Shown in pieces: positions 9,172 to 17,928 of a DNA stretch of 64,000 bases. The stretch spans positions 33,991-97,990 of the forward strand of contig NZ_JAIYCP010000002.1 of the NCBI RefSeq assembly GCF_027487935.1. The letters are read 5' to 3'. The translations under genes and the position numbers were made by a program. A model generated the notes under the pieces. It was not told the DNA's origin, ran no database searches, and worked only from the letters and a program-made list of their open reading frames with translations. The DNA comes from Brevundimonas sp. (GTDB lineage: Bacteria > Pseudomonadota > Alphaproteobacteria > Caulobacterales > Caulobacteraceae). Each line of letters begins with the position of its first letter. Position 1 is the first letter of the stretch.

Positions 9172-9747
9172 TCAGGCGGCGCGTGAGGCCCGCTCGACAA
9201 AGCCCGCCGCTTCGGTCGGGGCGGCCATGATGTCGGTAATGGATCGGAGCAAGGCGCGGGCTTCTCCGGCCAGTCTCTGCATCTCCGGCGGTGCGTCTTC
9301 CGGTGCCTCGTCGACCGAGGCTGCCAGTCGTTCGGCCAGGGCCATCAGCCTCGGCGCGGCAGCGATCAACCGGGCCTGGAACTCGATCTGATCCGGATCG
9401 CGGTCGTATTCAGAACCCGGTACCCGCCAACCGCCCCAGTCAGCCTTGTCGGTGACGATCACGGGGTAGGTGCCGGGGAAGGGATGGTGCGAACACTCAT
9501 CCGGCGTCTGCCACTTGTTCCTCGCCCGCATCAGTCGCCACAGATCACCGCTGTTCGCGGCCGGGTCATCCGTGGGCAGAAGCAGTTCATGGCCGAGGAA
9601 CTCCCGCCCCAGACCGATGTCGTAGGTCACGCGGACCGGCTCTTCGAACCCCTTGGCCCAGACGGGCTGGACCTTCTCGATCTGGGCCCATGCGCCGACG
9701 CATTCGACCCAGACCTTTTGTCCCTTCTGGAACTGTGCGCGTGCCAT
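9172..9747 (-). CDS. Conserved hypothetical protein with an SH3-like N-terminal region
   Basis: 191 aa, unrecognised. The start at 9747 has a strong GGGAGAAG three bases upstream. The N-terminal ~60 residues (MARAQFQKGQKVWVECVGAW) look like a small beta barrel; the middle has aromatic residues (HHPFPGTYPVIVTDKADWGG); the C-terminus is helical and acidic. It is probably cytoplasmic. A much longer open frame reaching 11103 on this strand is an antisense shadow of the dehydrogenase gene and was not used. Confidence 0.75.
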   Translation of the reverse strand: MARAQFQKGQKVWVECVGAWAQIEKVQPVWAKGFEEPVRVTYDIGLGREFLGHELLLPTDDPAANSGDLWRLMRARNKWQTPDECSHHPFPGTYPVIVTDKADWGGWRVPGSEYDRDPDQIEFQARLIAAAPRLMALAERLAASVDEAPEDAPPEMQRLAGEARALLRSITDIMAAPTEAAGFVERASRAA

Positions 9748-9951
9748 CGGCTTCTCCCGTGCTTCAAGGACAGTATGCCGCAGCCGCGTGAACAGCCGGT
9801 TTGGCGACAGGGTGAAGCGGGCGTAAACGGCTGACCGCGAGTTGGGCGCGCCAGCGAGGGCCATCCACCCTGAGGCACCGTCCGCTCCGGGTTCCGCTTT
9901 CGCCCGCCTTGCCGGAAGGCTAAACGGCCCGGCACACCACGGAGAATGACG

Positions 9952-11448
9952 ATGACGGCGGCGAACGAGGCAAAGGCTATTCTGCAACGGCTGGGCGTCC
10001 CCGGCGCGGTCTGGAGCGCCGACGGCTTCGAGGCTCGCTCGCCGATCGACGGCTCGGTGGCCGGCCGCGTGGCAGAGACACCCGACCTCGACGCCGTCGC
10101 CGATCGCGCGACCGCCGCCTTCCACCAGTGGAAACGCATCCCTGCCCCGCGTCGCGGCGAACTGGTCCGCCTGCTGGGCGAGGAGTTGCGGGCGTCCAAG
10201 GACGACCTCGCCCGTCTGGTCACCCTGGAAGCCGGCAAGATCGTCTCCGAAGGCCTCGGCGAGGTGCAGGAGATGATCGACATCTGCGACTTCGCCGTCG
10301 GCTTGTCGCGACAGATCTACGGCCTGACCATCGCCAGCGAGCGCCCCGGCCACCACATGCGCGAGACATACCAGCCGCTGGGGCCGGTGCTGGTCATTTC
10401 GGCCTTCAACTTCCCGGTCGCCGTCTGGGCCTGGAACGCCTGCCTCGCCCTCGTCTGCGGCGATCCGGTGATCTGGAAGCCGTCGGAAAAGACACCCCTG
10501 ACGGCGCTCGCCACCCACGCCATCCTCGACCGCGCCATCGCCCGGTTCGGAGACGCCCCGGAAGGCCTGTCCCAGCTGGTCATCGGCGGCCGCGAGGCCG
10601 GCGAGGCCCTGGCCGCCGATCCGCGCATCCCGCTGGTCTCCGCCACCGGCTCCACCCGCATGGGCCGCGCTGTGGCCCAGACCGTCGCCGCCCGCCTCGG
10701 CCGCAGCCTGCTGGAGCTCGGCGGCAACAACGCCATGTTGGTCACGCCCAGCGCCGACCTCGACATGGCCGTCCGCGCCATCGCCTTCTCCGCCGTCGGC
10801 ACCGCCGGCCAGCGCTGCACCACCCTGCGTCGCCTGCTGGTGCATGACAGCATCGCCGACACCCTCATCGCCCGCCTTCAAGCCGCCTATGAAACCCTGC
10901 CGGTCGGCGACCCGCGTGTGGACGGGGTTCTGGTCGGCCCGCTCATCGACGAGACCGCCTTCCACGGCTTCGACACGGCCCTGAAACAGGCCGTCGAACA
11001 GGGCGGTCAGGTCGTCGTCGGCGGCGAGCGCGAGGACCGGGACGGCGTCTACGTCCGCCCCGCCATCGTCCGCATGCCGGCCCAGAGCGCGGTCGTCCAG
11101 CACGAGACCTTCGCTCCTATCCTCTACGTCCTGACCTGGTCCGACTTCGACGCAGCCGTGGCCATGCAGAACGCCGTGCCCCAGGGCCTGTCGTCCTGCG
11201 TCTTCACCGACAGCGTCCGCGAGGCCGAGGCCTTCCTCTCCGCCTGGGGCTCCGACTGCGGCATCGCCAACGTCAACATCGGCCCCTCCGGCGCCGAAAT
11301 CGGCGGGGCCTTCGGCGGCGAGAAGGACACGGGCGGCGGCCGCGAATCCGGCTCCGACGCCTGGAAGGCCTATATGCGCCGCCAGACCCAGACGGTGAAT
11401 TTCTCGACCAGCCTGCCGCTGGCGCAGGGGGTGAAGTTCGAGGTCTAG
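9952..11448 (+). CDS. amaB: ALDH7-family aldehyde dehydrogenase (alpha-aminoadipic semialdehyde dehydrogenase type)
   Basis: 498 aa NAD-dependent dehydrogenase of the antiquitin/AmaB group, which oxidises alpha-aminoadipate semialdehyde in lysine catabolism. Seen: the NAD-binding ISAFNFPVAVWAWNACLALV segment, the GSTRMGR loop, the general base in LLELGGNNA and the nucleophile Cys in GTAGQRCTTLRRL, all characteristic of ALDH7. An ATG at 9946 is only one base after GGAG; the ATG at 9952 has ideal spacing of seven and is chosen. The stop codon TAG shares its last base with the first unit of a heptamer array. Substrate is inferred from family. Confidence 0.9.
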   Translation: MTAANEAKAILQRLGVPGAVWSADGFEARSPIDGSVAGRVAETPDLDAVADRATAAFHQWKRIPAPRRGELVRLLGEELRASKDDLARLVTLEAGKIVSEGLGEVQEMIDICDFAVGLSRQIYGLTIASERPGHHMRETYQPLGPVLVISAFNFPVAVWAWNACLALVCGDPVIWKPSEKTPLTALATHAILDRAIARFGDAPEGLSQLVIGGREAGEALAADPRIPLVSATGSTRMGRAVAQTVAARLGRSLLELGGNNAMLVTPSADLDMAVRAIAFSAVGTAGQRCTTLRRLLVHDSIADTLIARLQAAYETLPVGDPRVDGVLVGPLIDETAFHGFDTALKQAVEQGGQVVVGGEREDRDGVYVRPAIVRMPAQSAVVQHETFAPILYVLTWSDFDAAVAMQNAVPQGLSSCVFTDSVREAEAFLSAWGSDCGIANVNIGPSGAEIGGAFGGEKDTGGGRESGSDAWKAYMRRQTQTVNFSTSLPLAQGVKFEV

Positions 11449-11588
11449 GGATCAGGGATCAGGGATCAGGGATTAGGGATTAGGGATTCAGGATCACGAA
11501 GGTGACCCCGGTAGGAGGCCAGACTGTCCGGAGTCGGTTGGCACCAGATTCTGAGTAGGCCCCTAATCCCTAATCCCTAATCCCTAAG
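11446..11588. terminator. Heptamer inverted array A (GGGATCA/GGGATTA), convergent terminator and six-frame stop
   Basis: Seven tandem 7-bp units (three GGGATCA, two GGGATTA, two degenerate) run from 11448, opposed after a ~64-base spacer by four CCCTAAT/CCCTAAG units (11561-11588). The arms are complementary and can form a long hairpin. The TAG of the upstream + gene (11446-11448) and the TAG of the - gene (complement of 11584-11586) both fall in the array. Function as a bidirectional terminator is inferred. Confidence 0.75.
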
Positions 11589-12771
11589 CCCCCTCCAGCG
11601 CCTCCGCCAGATCGCCCTTCCCGACCACCTCGACGTTCTCCAGCCCCAACCACCCGGCCATCCGCCGCAGTTCCGCCGCCAGTCGCGCGGGCGTCTCCGG
11701 CGTCGCGTCCGGCTCGCGCCAGGCCGCCTGCACCAGCAGCGTCCCGGCCTTTCGATCCGCCTTCAGATCGACCCGCGCCGTGATCGCCTCGTCCTCGAGG
11801 AAGGGCAGGACATAGTAGCCGTGGGCGCGCTTGTGGGCCGGGGTGTAGATCTCCAGCCGCACCCTGACCCCGAACAGCCGCTCGGTGCGGTCGCGGGTCC
11901 AGATCAGATTGTCGAACGGCGACAGCAGGGCCGCGCCCGTCACCTTGCGCGGCGTCTTCGCCCCGGCCGCCAGATAAGCCGGATGCCGCCAGCCCGTCAC
12001 CGCGACCGGCATCAGCTCGCCGGCCTCGACCAGCTCCGCGATCCGCTCGCGCGCATCGGCCAGGGGCAGGCGGAAATAGTCCCGCAGGTCCGCCGCTGTC
12101 GCCACGCCCATGGCCCGCGCCGAGATGCGGACCAGCTCCCGCTGGGCGTCCGCCTCGGTCGGCGTCGGCAGGTCGACGATCCGGGCGGGCAGGGCGCGTT
12201 CGGTCAGGTCATAGACCCGCTCGAATCCGTTCCGCGTCTTCGTGGAGATCAGCCCGGCCCAGAACAGCCACTCCAGCGCCCGCTTGCCGTCCGACCATGA
12301 CCACCAGCCCGGCGCCCCGCGCGGCCCGGATGCAAAGTCCCCGCCGGTGACCGGCCCGCGCCGTTCGATCTCGGCCAGAACGCCGTCGATATAGTCGGCC
12401 TTTTCGCGCCCGAACCGCGACAGGCCGGTCCACATGGCACCGTCCTTCGCCCGCTCCATCCGCCAGCGCAGCAGCGGCTGCATCTCCAGCGGCAGCAGCG
12501 AGGCCTCATGCCCCCAGTATTCGAACAGCCCCCGCCGCGCCCCCCAGGCCTCGGCCTCCAGCGCCTCGCGCGGATAGTCCCCCAGCCGCGAGAAGCCGGG
12601 CAGATAGTGGGTCCGCGTCACCACATTGACGCTGTCGATCTGGATCACCCCCAGCTTCCGCGCGACGTCGCGGACATGGCTGCGGCCCGGCGTGGCGGGC
12701 TGCGCGCGCCCGAAGCCCTGGGCGGCCAGGGCTATGCGGCGGGCAGTTTGGGCGGAGAGGGTTTCGGTCAC
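11584..12771 (-). CDS. YcaQ-family winged-helix protein (interstrand crosslink DNA glycosylase type)
   Basis: About 395 aa of the HTH_42/YcaQ (AlkX) family, whose E. coli member unhooks DNA interstrand crosslinks. Visible landmarks: LGVIQIDSVNVVTRTHYLPG, RGLFEYWGHEASLLPLEMQP, and the C-terminal LLSPFDNLIWTRDRTERLFG with HKRAHGYYVLPFL. The family catalytic QxD motif corresponds to IQIDSV here. The ATG at 12801 lies inside a dispersed repeat hairpin; the GTG at 12771 removes that part and is preferred, though no clear ribosome site precedes it. The stop is embedded in the heptamer array shared with the dehydrogenase. Confidence 0.85.
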   Translation of the reverse strand: MTETLSAQTARRIALAAQGFGRAQPATPGRSHVRDVARKLGVIQIDSVNVVTRTHYLPGFSRLGDYPREALEAEAWGARRGLFEYWGHEASLLPLEMQPLLRWRMERAKDGAMWTGLSRFGREKADYIDGVLAEIERRGPVTGGDFASGPRGAPGWWSWSDGKRALEWLFWAGLISTKTRNGFERVYDLTERALPARIVDLPTPTEADAQRELVRISARAMGVATAADLRDYFRLPLADARERIAELVEAGELMPVAVTGWRHPAYLAAGAKTPRKVTGAALLSPFDNLIWTRDRTERLFGVRVRLEIYTPAHKRAHGYYVLPFLEDEAITARVDLKADRKAGTLLVQAAWREPDATPETPARLAAELRRMAGWLGLENVEVVGKGDLAEALEGA

Positions 12772-12790
12772 GGGGTCATCATGGCGGCAT

Positions 12791-12942
12791 CCCTCTCCCA
12801 TTGGGAGAGGGCTTGAGCCTCCGGGCGCGAAGCGATCGGCAAGGCGAAAGGGTGAGGGTCGGCCGTCCGGGGGCGGCTTCGCCGCTCAATCCAGCCGACC
12901 CACATCCGGCGCTGCGCGCCACCTTCTCCCAGCGGGAGAAGG
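12791..12942 (+). repeat. Dispersed ~152-bp hairpin-ended intergenic element, copy 1
   Basis: Begins with the perfect palindrome-like CCCTCTCCC-att-GGGAGAGGG and ends with CCTTCTCCC-agc-GGGAGAAGG. The interior contains GCGAAAGGGTGAGGGTCG, GGCGGCTTCGCCGC and AGCCGACCCACATCCG. The same blocks in the same order occur in inverted orientation at 49562-49715. It has no coding capacity. Confidence 0.85.
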
Positions 12943-12949
12943 AATCAGG

Positions 12950-14833
12950 TCAGGGCGCCGCCCGCGCCGGCAATCCCTGCGCCGCCCGCACCATCTGCAC
13001 GAACTCCGCCCGCTCTCCGTAAGGATCGTCCCCCCGCGCGCCCTGGGCCTGTTCCAGCACCGCGTCCCAGTCAAAGCCGTCGCCCAGCCAGGGGTCACCG
13101 CGCAACTTCTGACCGAAGGCCGCCACCGCGATGGCCCAGCGGGTGCTTTCCGGCGGCTGGGCCGAAACCCGGTCGCCGCCCGCGTTGGACACCACCCTTT
13201 GCATCAGCTGTGAGTCCCGTTCGCCCGGCAGTTTGAAGCGGACCTGCACAAAGCCGACCTCGCCGTCCGGGTCGCCGCCCCCGACGCCCAGGCTGTTACG
13301 GTTCTCGGGATAGCGGCGCTCGCCCATCTGGCTCGGCCCACCCACCGGGGTGATCTCATACAGGGCGGTCACCGAGGCCCCTGATCCGACCTCGCCGGCA
13401 TCGACGCGGTCGTTGTTGAAATCGGCCTCGCTCAGCAGCCTGGTCTCATAGCCGATCAGCCGGTATTCGCTGACCCGGGCCGGATTGAACTCGACCTGGA
13501 TCTTGACGTCGTCGGCGATGGGGAAGGCCCCCCGGTCAAACGCCGGACCGAACAGCCGCCGCGCCTCGTTCAGGTCGTCGACATAGGCCGCTGTGCCGTT
13601 GCCGGCCTGGGCGATCGTCTGCATCCGGCTGTCCTGATAGTTGCCGCGCCCGAAGCCATAGACCGACAGATAGATGCCGGTTTCCCGCTTGGCCGCGACA
13701 TAGTCTTCCAGCCGCATGTCGTCCGTGACGCCGACATTGAAGTCGCCGTCGGTGAACATCAGGATCCGGTTGACCCGGTCGCGGGCGAAATTGGCCTGGG
13801 CCTGGTCATAGGCATTGGTCATGCCCGTCGCGCCCGCCGTGCCGCCCGAGGCATACAGGCTGGCCACGGCGCAGCGCAGCTTCAGCTTCCGGTCGCCCGG
13901 TGTCGGGGCCAGCCGTGTGCCCGCCCCCTCGGCATAGTAGGTCACCGCCACCGTGTCCTGCGGCCGCAGCCGGTCGATGATCAGGTTCATCGACTTCTGG
14001 GCCAGGGCCAGCTTGTCGGGGCTGCCCATCGAGCCCGAGACATCGACCAGGAAGGTCAGGTTCAGCGGCCGGCGTTCTGCCTCGGGCAGTTCATAGCCCT
14101 GCAGCGCGACATGGACGATCTGCCGTCCCGGCCCCCAGGGTGATTCCGTCACCGCGGTAGTGATGGCGAATGGCTGCGTCGCCGAGGTCGGCCGCGCATA
14201 GCCGTAGTCGAAATAGTTGATCAGCTCCTCGACCCGCACCGCGTCGGCCGGGGGCGCGCGGCCCTCGTCAATGAAGCGCCGCACATTGGCATAGCTGGCC
14301 GTGTCGACGTCGATCGAAAAGGTCGAAACCGGCTCATCGGCCACGCGGCGTACCGGGTTGGGCGTGGCGTCGGGATAGCGTTCGGTATCGGGGGTCGCGG
14401 GGACGCCCGGAACCTGGGGGGTGGAAAGGGCGGGGACGCTCGGGGGGTATCTGCTCGCATCTGGCGTGACGCGGGAACCGGTCACGGCCACTTCGTTCAC
14501 AGCGGTCGAAGGCAGGATGACGGGCGGCGCAGGGAGTACCAACGCCGGTGCCTGTGCCGGTGGCGGTGGTGGCGGCGGCGGTGGCGCCGACGGGGGCGGC
14601 GGCGGCGTGGGAGGCACACCGCCGCTGCGCGCAGCATAGGTCGCCGCCCCGCGGTCCTCCGGCAGGTCGAAGCCGAACACCCGACAGGCGGCGGGCGATA
14701 CCACACCGTCCGAGGGCTTGTCGGGGTCAATGGCCCGGCCCTCCTGGGCCATGACCGGCAGGGGGGCCATGGGTGCCGCGAGGGCCAGGCTCAGCAGGCC
14801 GACAAGAGCGGGTTTCAACGGATGTTCGGACAT
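12950..14833 (-). CDS. Secreted von Willebrand factor type A domain protein (YfbK-like)
   Basis: 627 aa. An N-terminal signal peptide (PLKPALVGLLSLALAAPMAP) is followed by a low-complexity Pro-rich stretch with two polyproline runs (about residues 75-100), then the FSIDVDTASYANVRRFI segment typical of the YfbK family and a vWA domain whose MIDAS motif is DVSGSMGSP; MFTDGDFNVGV provides a later metal ligand. A C-terminal DUF3520-like region follows. Likely a periplasmic or surface metal-dependent adhesion or scaffold protein. The start at 14833 is chosen over far-upstream in-frame codons because it gives the signal peptide. Confidence 0.87.
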   Translation of the reverse strand: MSEHPLKPALVGLLSLALAAPMAPLPVMAQEGRAIDPDKPSDGVVSPAACRVFGFDLPEDRGAATYAARSGGVPPTPPPPPSAPPPPPPPPPAQAPALVLPAPPVILPSTAVNEVAVTGSRVTPDASRYPPSVPALSTPQVPGVPATPDTERYPDATPNPVRRVADEPVSTFSIDVDTASYANVRRFIDEGRAPPADAVRVEELINYFDYGYARPTSATQPFAITTAVTESPWGPGRQIVHVALQGYELPEAERRPLNLTFLVDVSGSMGSPDKLALAQKSMNLIIDRLRPQDTVAVTYYAEGAGTRLAPTPGDRKLKLRCAVASLYASGGTAGATGMTNAYDQAQANFARDRVNRILMFTDGDFNVGVTDDMRLEDYVAAKRETGIYLSVYGFGRGNYQDSRMQTIAQAGNGTAAYVDDLNEARRLFGPAFDRGAFPIADDVKIQVEFNPARVSEYRLIGYETRLLSEADFNNDRVDAGEVGSGASVTALYEITPVGGPSQMGERRYPENRNSLGVGGGDPDGEVGFVQVRFKLPGERDSQLMQRVVSNAGGDRVSAQPPESTRWAIAVAAFGQKLRGDPWLGDGFDWDAVLEQAQGARGDDPYGERAEFVQMVRAAQGLPARAAP

Positions 14834-14995
14834 TGAATGGTTTTCCCGGGGTTGTGCCGGGACCATGAGACATCTCCGCTTCGGGCGAAACTGTGGCGCG
14901 CGTTTTCTGACGAAGTCCGATGGTTGATCGTTGAGCCGGGGGTGGCGCATCCGGGCATCACCCCCCACTATCCAGAGCCGCCGCAGGGGACGCAG

Positions 14996-16843
14996 ATGCA
15001 CGAGACGACCAGCATGGGTCTGGGCCACGTGGTGGCGCTGCTGGCGGCCATGGTCATCGCCGCCACCCTGTTCCGCCGCTTCGGCCTCGGCGCCGTGCTC
15101 GGCTATCTGGCCGCCGGCCTCTTGGTCGGGCCGTCGGGGCTGGGCGTCGTCAGCGATCCTGAATCCGTCCTGCACGTCGCCGAACTCGGCGTCGTCATGT
15201 TCCTGTTCATCATCGGTCTTGAGATGCGGCCCGCCCGCCTGTGGAGCCTGCGCCGGGAAATCTTCGGCCTCGGCGCGGTGCAGGTGCTGGCCTGCGCCCT
15301 GCTGCTCACAGGGATCGCCCTGCTGGCCGGACTGGCCTGGTATGCCGCGCTGATCGCCGGCTTCGGCTTTGCCCTCTCGTCCACCGCCATCGTCATGCAA
15401 CTGCTGCAGGAGCGGAACGAGAACGCTGACCCACCCGGTCAGCGCGTCGTCTCCATCCTGCTGTTCGAGGACCTCGCCATCGTGCCGCTGCTGGCGCTGG
15501 TGGCGGTGCTGGCCGGAACCTACGGCGCTTCGGTCGAGACCGGCCATCCAATCTGGATGACCGTCGGCCTCGCCGTCGCGGCGGTGGCCCTGGTCTATGT
15601 CGCCGGCCGCTGGGTCGTGAATCCCTTCTTCCGCCTGCTGGCCCGCTACGGCGGCCGCGAGGTCATGACCATGGGCGCCCTTCTGGTCGTGCTCGGCGCC
15701 GCCTGGGCCATGGATCTCGGCGGTCTGTCCATGGCCATGGGGGCCTTCCTCGCCGGGGTGTTGCTCTCGGAATCGACCTTCCGTCATCAGCTTGAGGCCG
15801 ATGTCGAACCCTTCCGCGGCCTGTTGCTGGGCCTGTTCTTCCTCAGCGTCGGCATGTCGCTGGACCTTCGGGTGGTGGTCGCCGACTGGGCCTGGGTGCT
15901 GGGCGGGCTGGCCGCCTTCATGTCCGCCAAGATGATCGCGGTCTATGCCGTCGCCCGCATCCGGCAGACGCACGGCGAGGGCCTGTTGCGCGCGGCCCTG
16001 ATGGGTGAGGGCGGCGAGTTCGCCTTCGTTCTCTATTCGACGGCCTTCGCCGCCGGTCTGTTCGACGCCCGCACCGCCGCCATCCTCGCCGCGGTCGTCA
16101 TCCTGTCCATGGTCCTGACCCCGCTCCGGGTCATGCTGGCCGACCGGTTGCGCCCGAAGGAGGCGGTCTCGATGGACGGCATCGACCACGCCGCCGACCT
16201 GCGCGAGCGGGTCCTGATCATCGGCTTCGGCCGCTTTGCCCAGGTCGTCTCCCAACCCCTGCTGACCCGCGACATCGACGTCTCCATCATCGACCATGAC
16301 GTCGAAATGATCCGGGCCGCCGGCAATTTCGGCTTCAAGGTCTATTATGGCGACGGGTCGCGACTGGACGTGCTGCGGGCATCCGGAGCTGACCGCGCCG
16401 AAACCATACTCGTCTGCGTCGACAAGCCCGAGGTGGCCGACCATATCGTCGAACTGGTCAAGGCCGAGTTCCCCCTGACCAGGTTGTTCGTCCGCGCCTA
16501 TGACCGCGGGCATTCCATCCGGCTGGTCAAGGCCGGTGTCGAATACCAGCTGCGCGAAACCTTCGAGAGCGCCCTGGTGTTCGGCCATCAGGTGCTGATC
16601 GATCTCGGCTTCTCCGACGCCGAAGCGCGCGAAACCATCGAGGAGGTTCGCCGCCGCGACGAGGAGCGCTTCACCCTGCAGCTGTCCGGTGGTGCCCAGG
16701 CCGGACGCGCCCTGATGCGCGGCAACGCCGTCACGCCCCAGCCCGCGCCCTACGTCAAACCCCGCCGCGAGGGCCAGGCCCTCAACGACGAGGCCGCCGG
16801 GGTGCTGGACGGTGAGGACGGGCGGGACAAGGTCGGGACCTGA
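14996..16843 (+). CDS. Kef-type monovalent cation:proton antiporter (CPA2) with RCK domain
   Basis: 615 aa. About twelve membrane segments (for example LGAVLGYLAAGLLVGPSGLG and ILLFEDLAIVPLLALVAVL) form a CPA2 antiporter, followed by an RCK/TrkA-N domain (RVLIIGFGRFAQVVSQ, with the dinucleotide glycine motif). Exports K+ or Na+ in exchange for protons, gated by a nucleotide or thiol ligand in known Kef proteins. The start at 14996 is preceded by AGGGGA; earlier in-frame codons would add a non-membrane leader. No KefF/KefG-like ancillary gene is adjacent. Confidence 0.92.
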   Translation: MHETTSMGLGHVVALLAAMVIAATLFRRFGLGAVLGYLAAGLLVGPSGLGVVSDPESVLHVAELGVVMFLFIIGLEMRPARLWSLRREIFGLGAVQVLACALLLTGIALLAGLAWYAALIAGFGFALSSTAIVMQLLQERNENADPPGQRVVSILLFEDLAIVPLLALVAVLAGTYGASVETGHPIWMTVGLAVAAVALVYVAGRWVVNPFFRLLARYGGREVMTMGALLVVLGAAWAMDLGGLSMAMGAFLAGVLLSESTFRHQLEADVEPFRGLLLGLFFLSVGMSLDLRVVVADWAWVLGGLAAFMSAKMIAVYAVARIRQTHGEGLLRAALMGEGGEFAFVLYSTAFAAGLFDARTAAILAAVVILSMVLTPLRVMLADRLRPKEAVSMDGIDHAADLRERVLIIGFGRFAQVVSQPLLTRDIDVSIIDHDVEMIRAAGNFGFKVYYGDGSRLDVLRASGADRAETILVCVDKPEVADHIVELVKAEFPLTRLFVRAYDRGHSIRLVKAGVEYQLRETFESALVFGHQVLIDLGFSDAEARETIEEVRRRDEERFTLQLSGGAQAGRALMRGNAVTPQPAPYVKPRREGQALNDEAAGVLDGEDGRDKVGT

Positions 16844-16884
16844 CGGTCGCGTCCGCCCCCGCTTCGGTGTAAGGACGCGGCCCG

Positions 16885-17898
16885 ATGAACCGCCGTCTCT
16901 CGATCGCGCCCATGATGGACTGGACCGACCGGCATTGCCGGGCGTTCCATCGCGCCCTGACGGCCGAGGCCCTGCTCTATACCGAGATGGTCACCGCCCC
17001 GGCGGTGGTGAACGGCGACCGGGAGCGGCTTCTGGGGTTCGACGCGCTCGAACATCCGGTGGCCCTGCAGATCGGCGGCTCCGACCCGGACCAGCTGGCC
17101 GAGGCGGCGCGGATCGGCGAGGCCTTCGGCTATGACGAGATCAATCTGAACGTCGGCTGCCCCTCCGACCGGGTCCAGTCGGGCCGGTTCGGCGCCTGCC
17201 TGATGCGCGAGCCGCAGCTGGTCGCGGACTGTATGGCGGCCATCAAGGCGGCCGTATCGGTCCCCGCCACCGTCAAATGCCGGATCGGCGTCGATGACCA
17301 GGACCCGCAGGTCTCGCTGTTCGCCACCGTGGACGCCTGCGCCGCCGTCGGGATCGAGGTCTTCATCGTCCACGCCCGCAAGGCCTGGCTGCAAGGCCTG
17401 TCGCCCAGGGAGAACCGGGATGTGCCGCCGCTGGACTATGGCCTCGTGCGCCGGCTCAAGCGTGAAAGGCCCCATCTGTCCATCTCGATCAACGGCGGCA
17501 TCACCTCGCTGGACGAGGCCGAGGCCCATCTGGATGACAGCGACGGGGTTCAGCTGGACGGAGTCATGATGGGCCGTGCCGCCTATCATGAGCCGGCGCT
17601 TCTCGGTCAGGCCGACCGCCGCCTGTTCGGGGCCGCGACCCCCGATGTCGACGCCTTCGCCGCCCTCGACCGCTATCGCCCCTATCTGGCTGCGCGGCTG
17701 GAAGAGGGCGTCGCCCTGCCGGCCATGACCCGGCACATGCTCGGCCTGATGCACGGCCGCCCCGGAGCCCGCGCCTTCCGCCGCATCCTGACGGTGGAGT
17801 CCATCGGGGTCGGTGCCGGTCTCGAGGTGCTGGACCGCGCGGTGGACGCCGTGCGCGAAGCCGGGGCGCGGTTCGAGGCCCGCGGCGAGGCGGCCTGA
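16885..17898 (+). CDS. dusA: tRNA-dihydrouridine synthase DusA
   Basis: 337 aa FMN enzyme that reduces uridine in the tRNA D-loop (U20/U20a for DusA). Seen: SIAPMMDWTDRHCRAFHR at the N-terminus, the catalytic Cys in INLNVGCPSDRVQ, the FMN/RNA-binding VKCRIGVDDQD, HARKAWLQGLSP, the ISINGGITS loop and the MMGRAAYHEP block that marks the DusA subfamily. Length is normal. It follows the antiporter by ~40 bases and may be read through from it. Confidence 0.95.
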   Translation: MNRRLSIAPMMDWTDRHCRAFHRALTAEALLYTEMVTAPAVVNGDRERLLGFDALEHPVALQIGGSDPDQLAEAARIGEAFGYDEINLNVGCPSDRVQSGRFGACLMREPQLVADCMAAIKAAVSVPATVKCRIGVDDQDPQVSLFATVDACAAVGIEVFIVHARKAWLQGLSPRENRDVPPLDYGLVRRLKRERPHLSISINGGITSLDEAEAHLDDSDGVQLDGVMMGRAAYHEPALLGQADRRLFGAATPDVDAFAALDRYRPYLAARLEEGVALPAMTRHMLGLMHGRPGARAFRRILTVESIGVGAGLEVLDRAVDAVREAGARFEARGEAA

Positions 17899-17928
17899 TC
17901 GCCACCCCGCCTCAGGCGGAAAGAGGCG

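Noticed and set aside
9748..11103. Upstream extension of the 191-aa minus-strand gene
   Set aside because: Antisense to the ALDH7 gene; the real start at 9747 has a strong ribosome site.
11448..11588. Heptamer arrays as CRISPR or telomeric repeats
   Set aside because: No spacers between units, units are only 7 bp, and arrays are internal, paired and tied to stop codons.
14834..16588. Long N-terminal extension of the vWA gene
   Set aside because: Antisense to the antiporter and lacking protein-like composition; the signal peptide begins at 14833.
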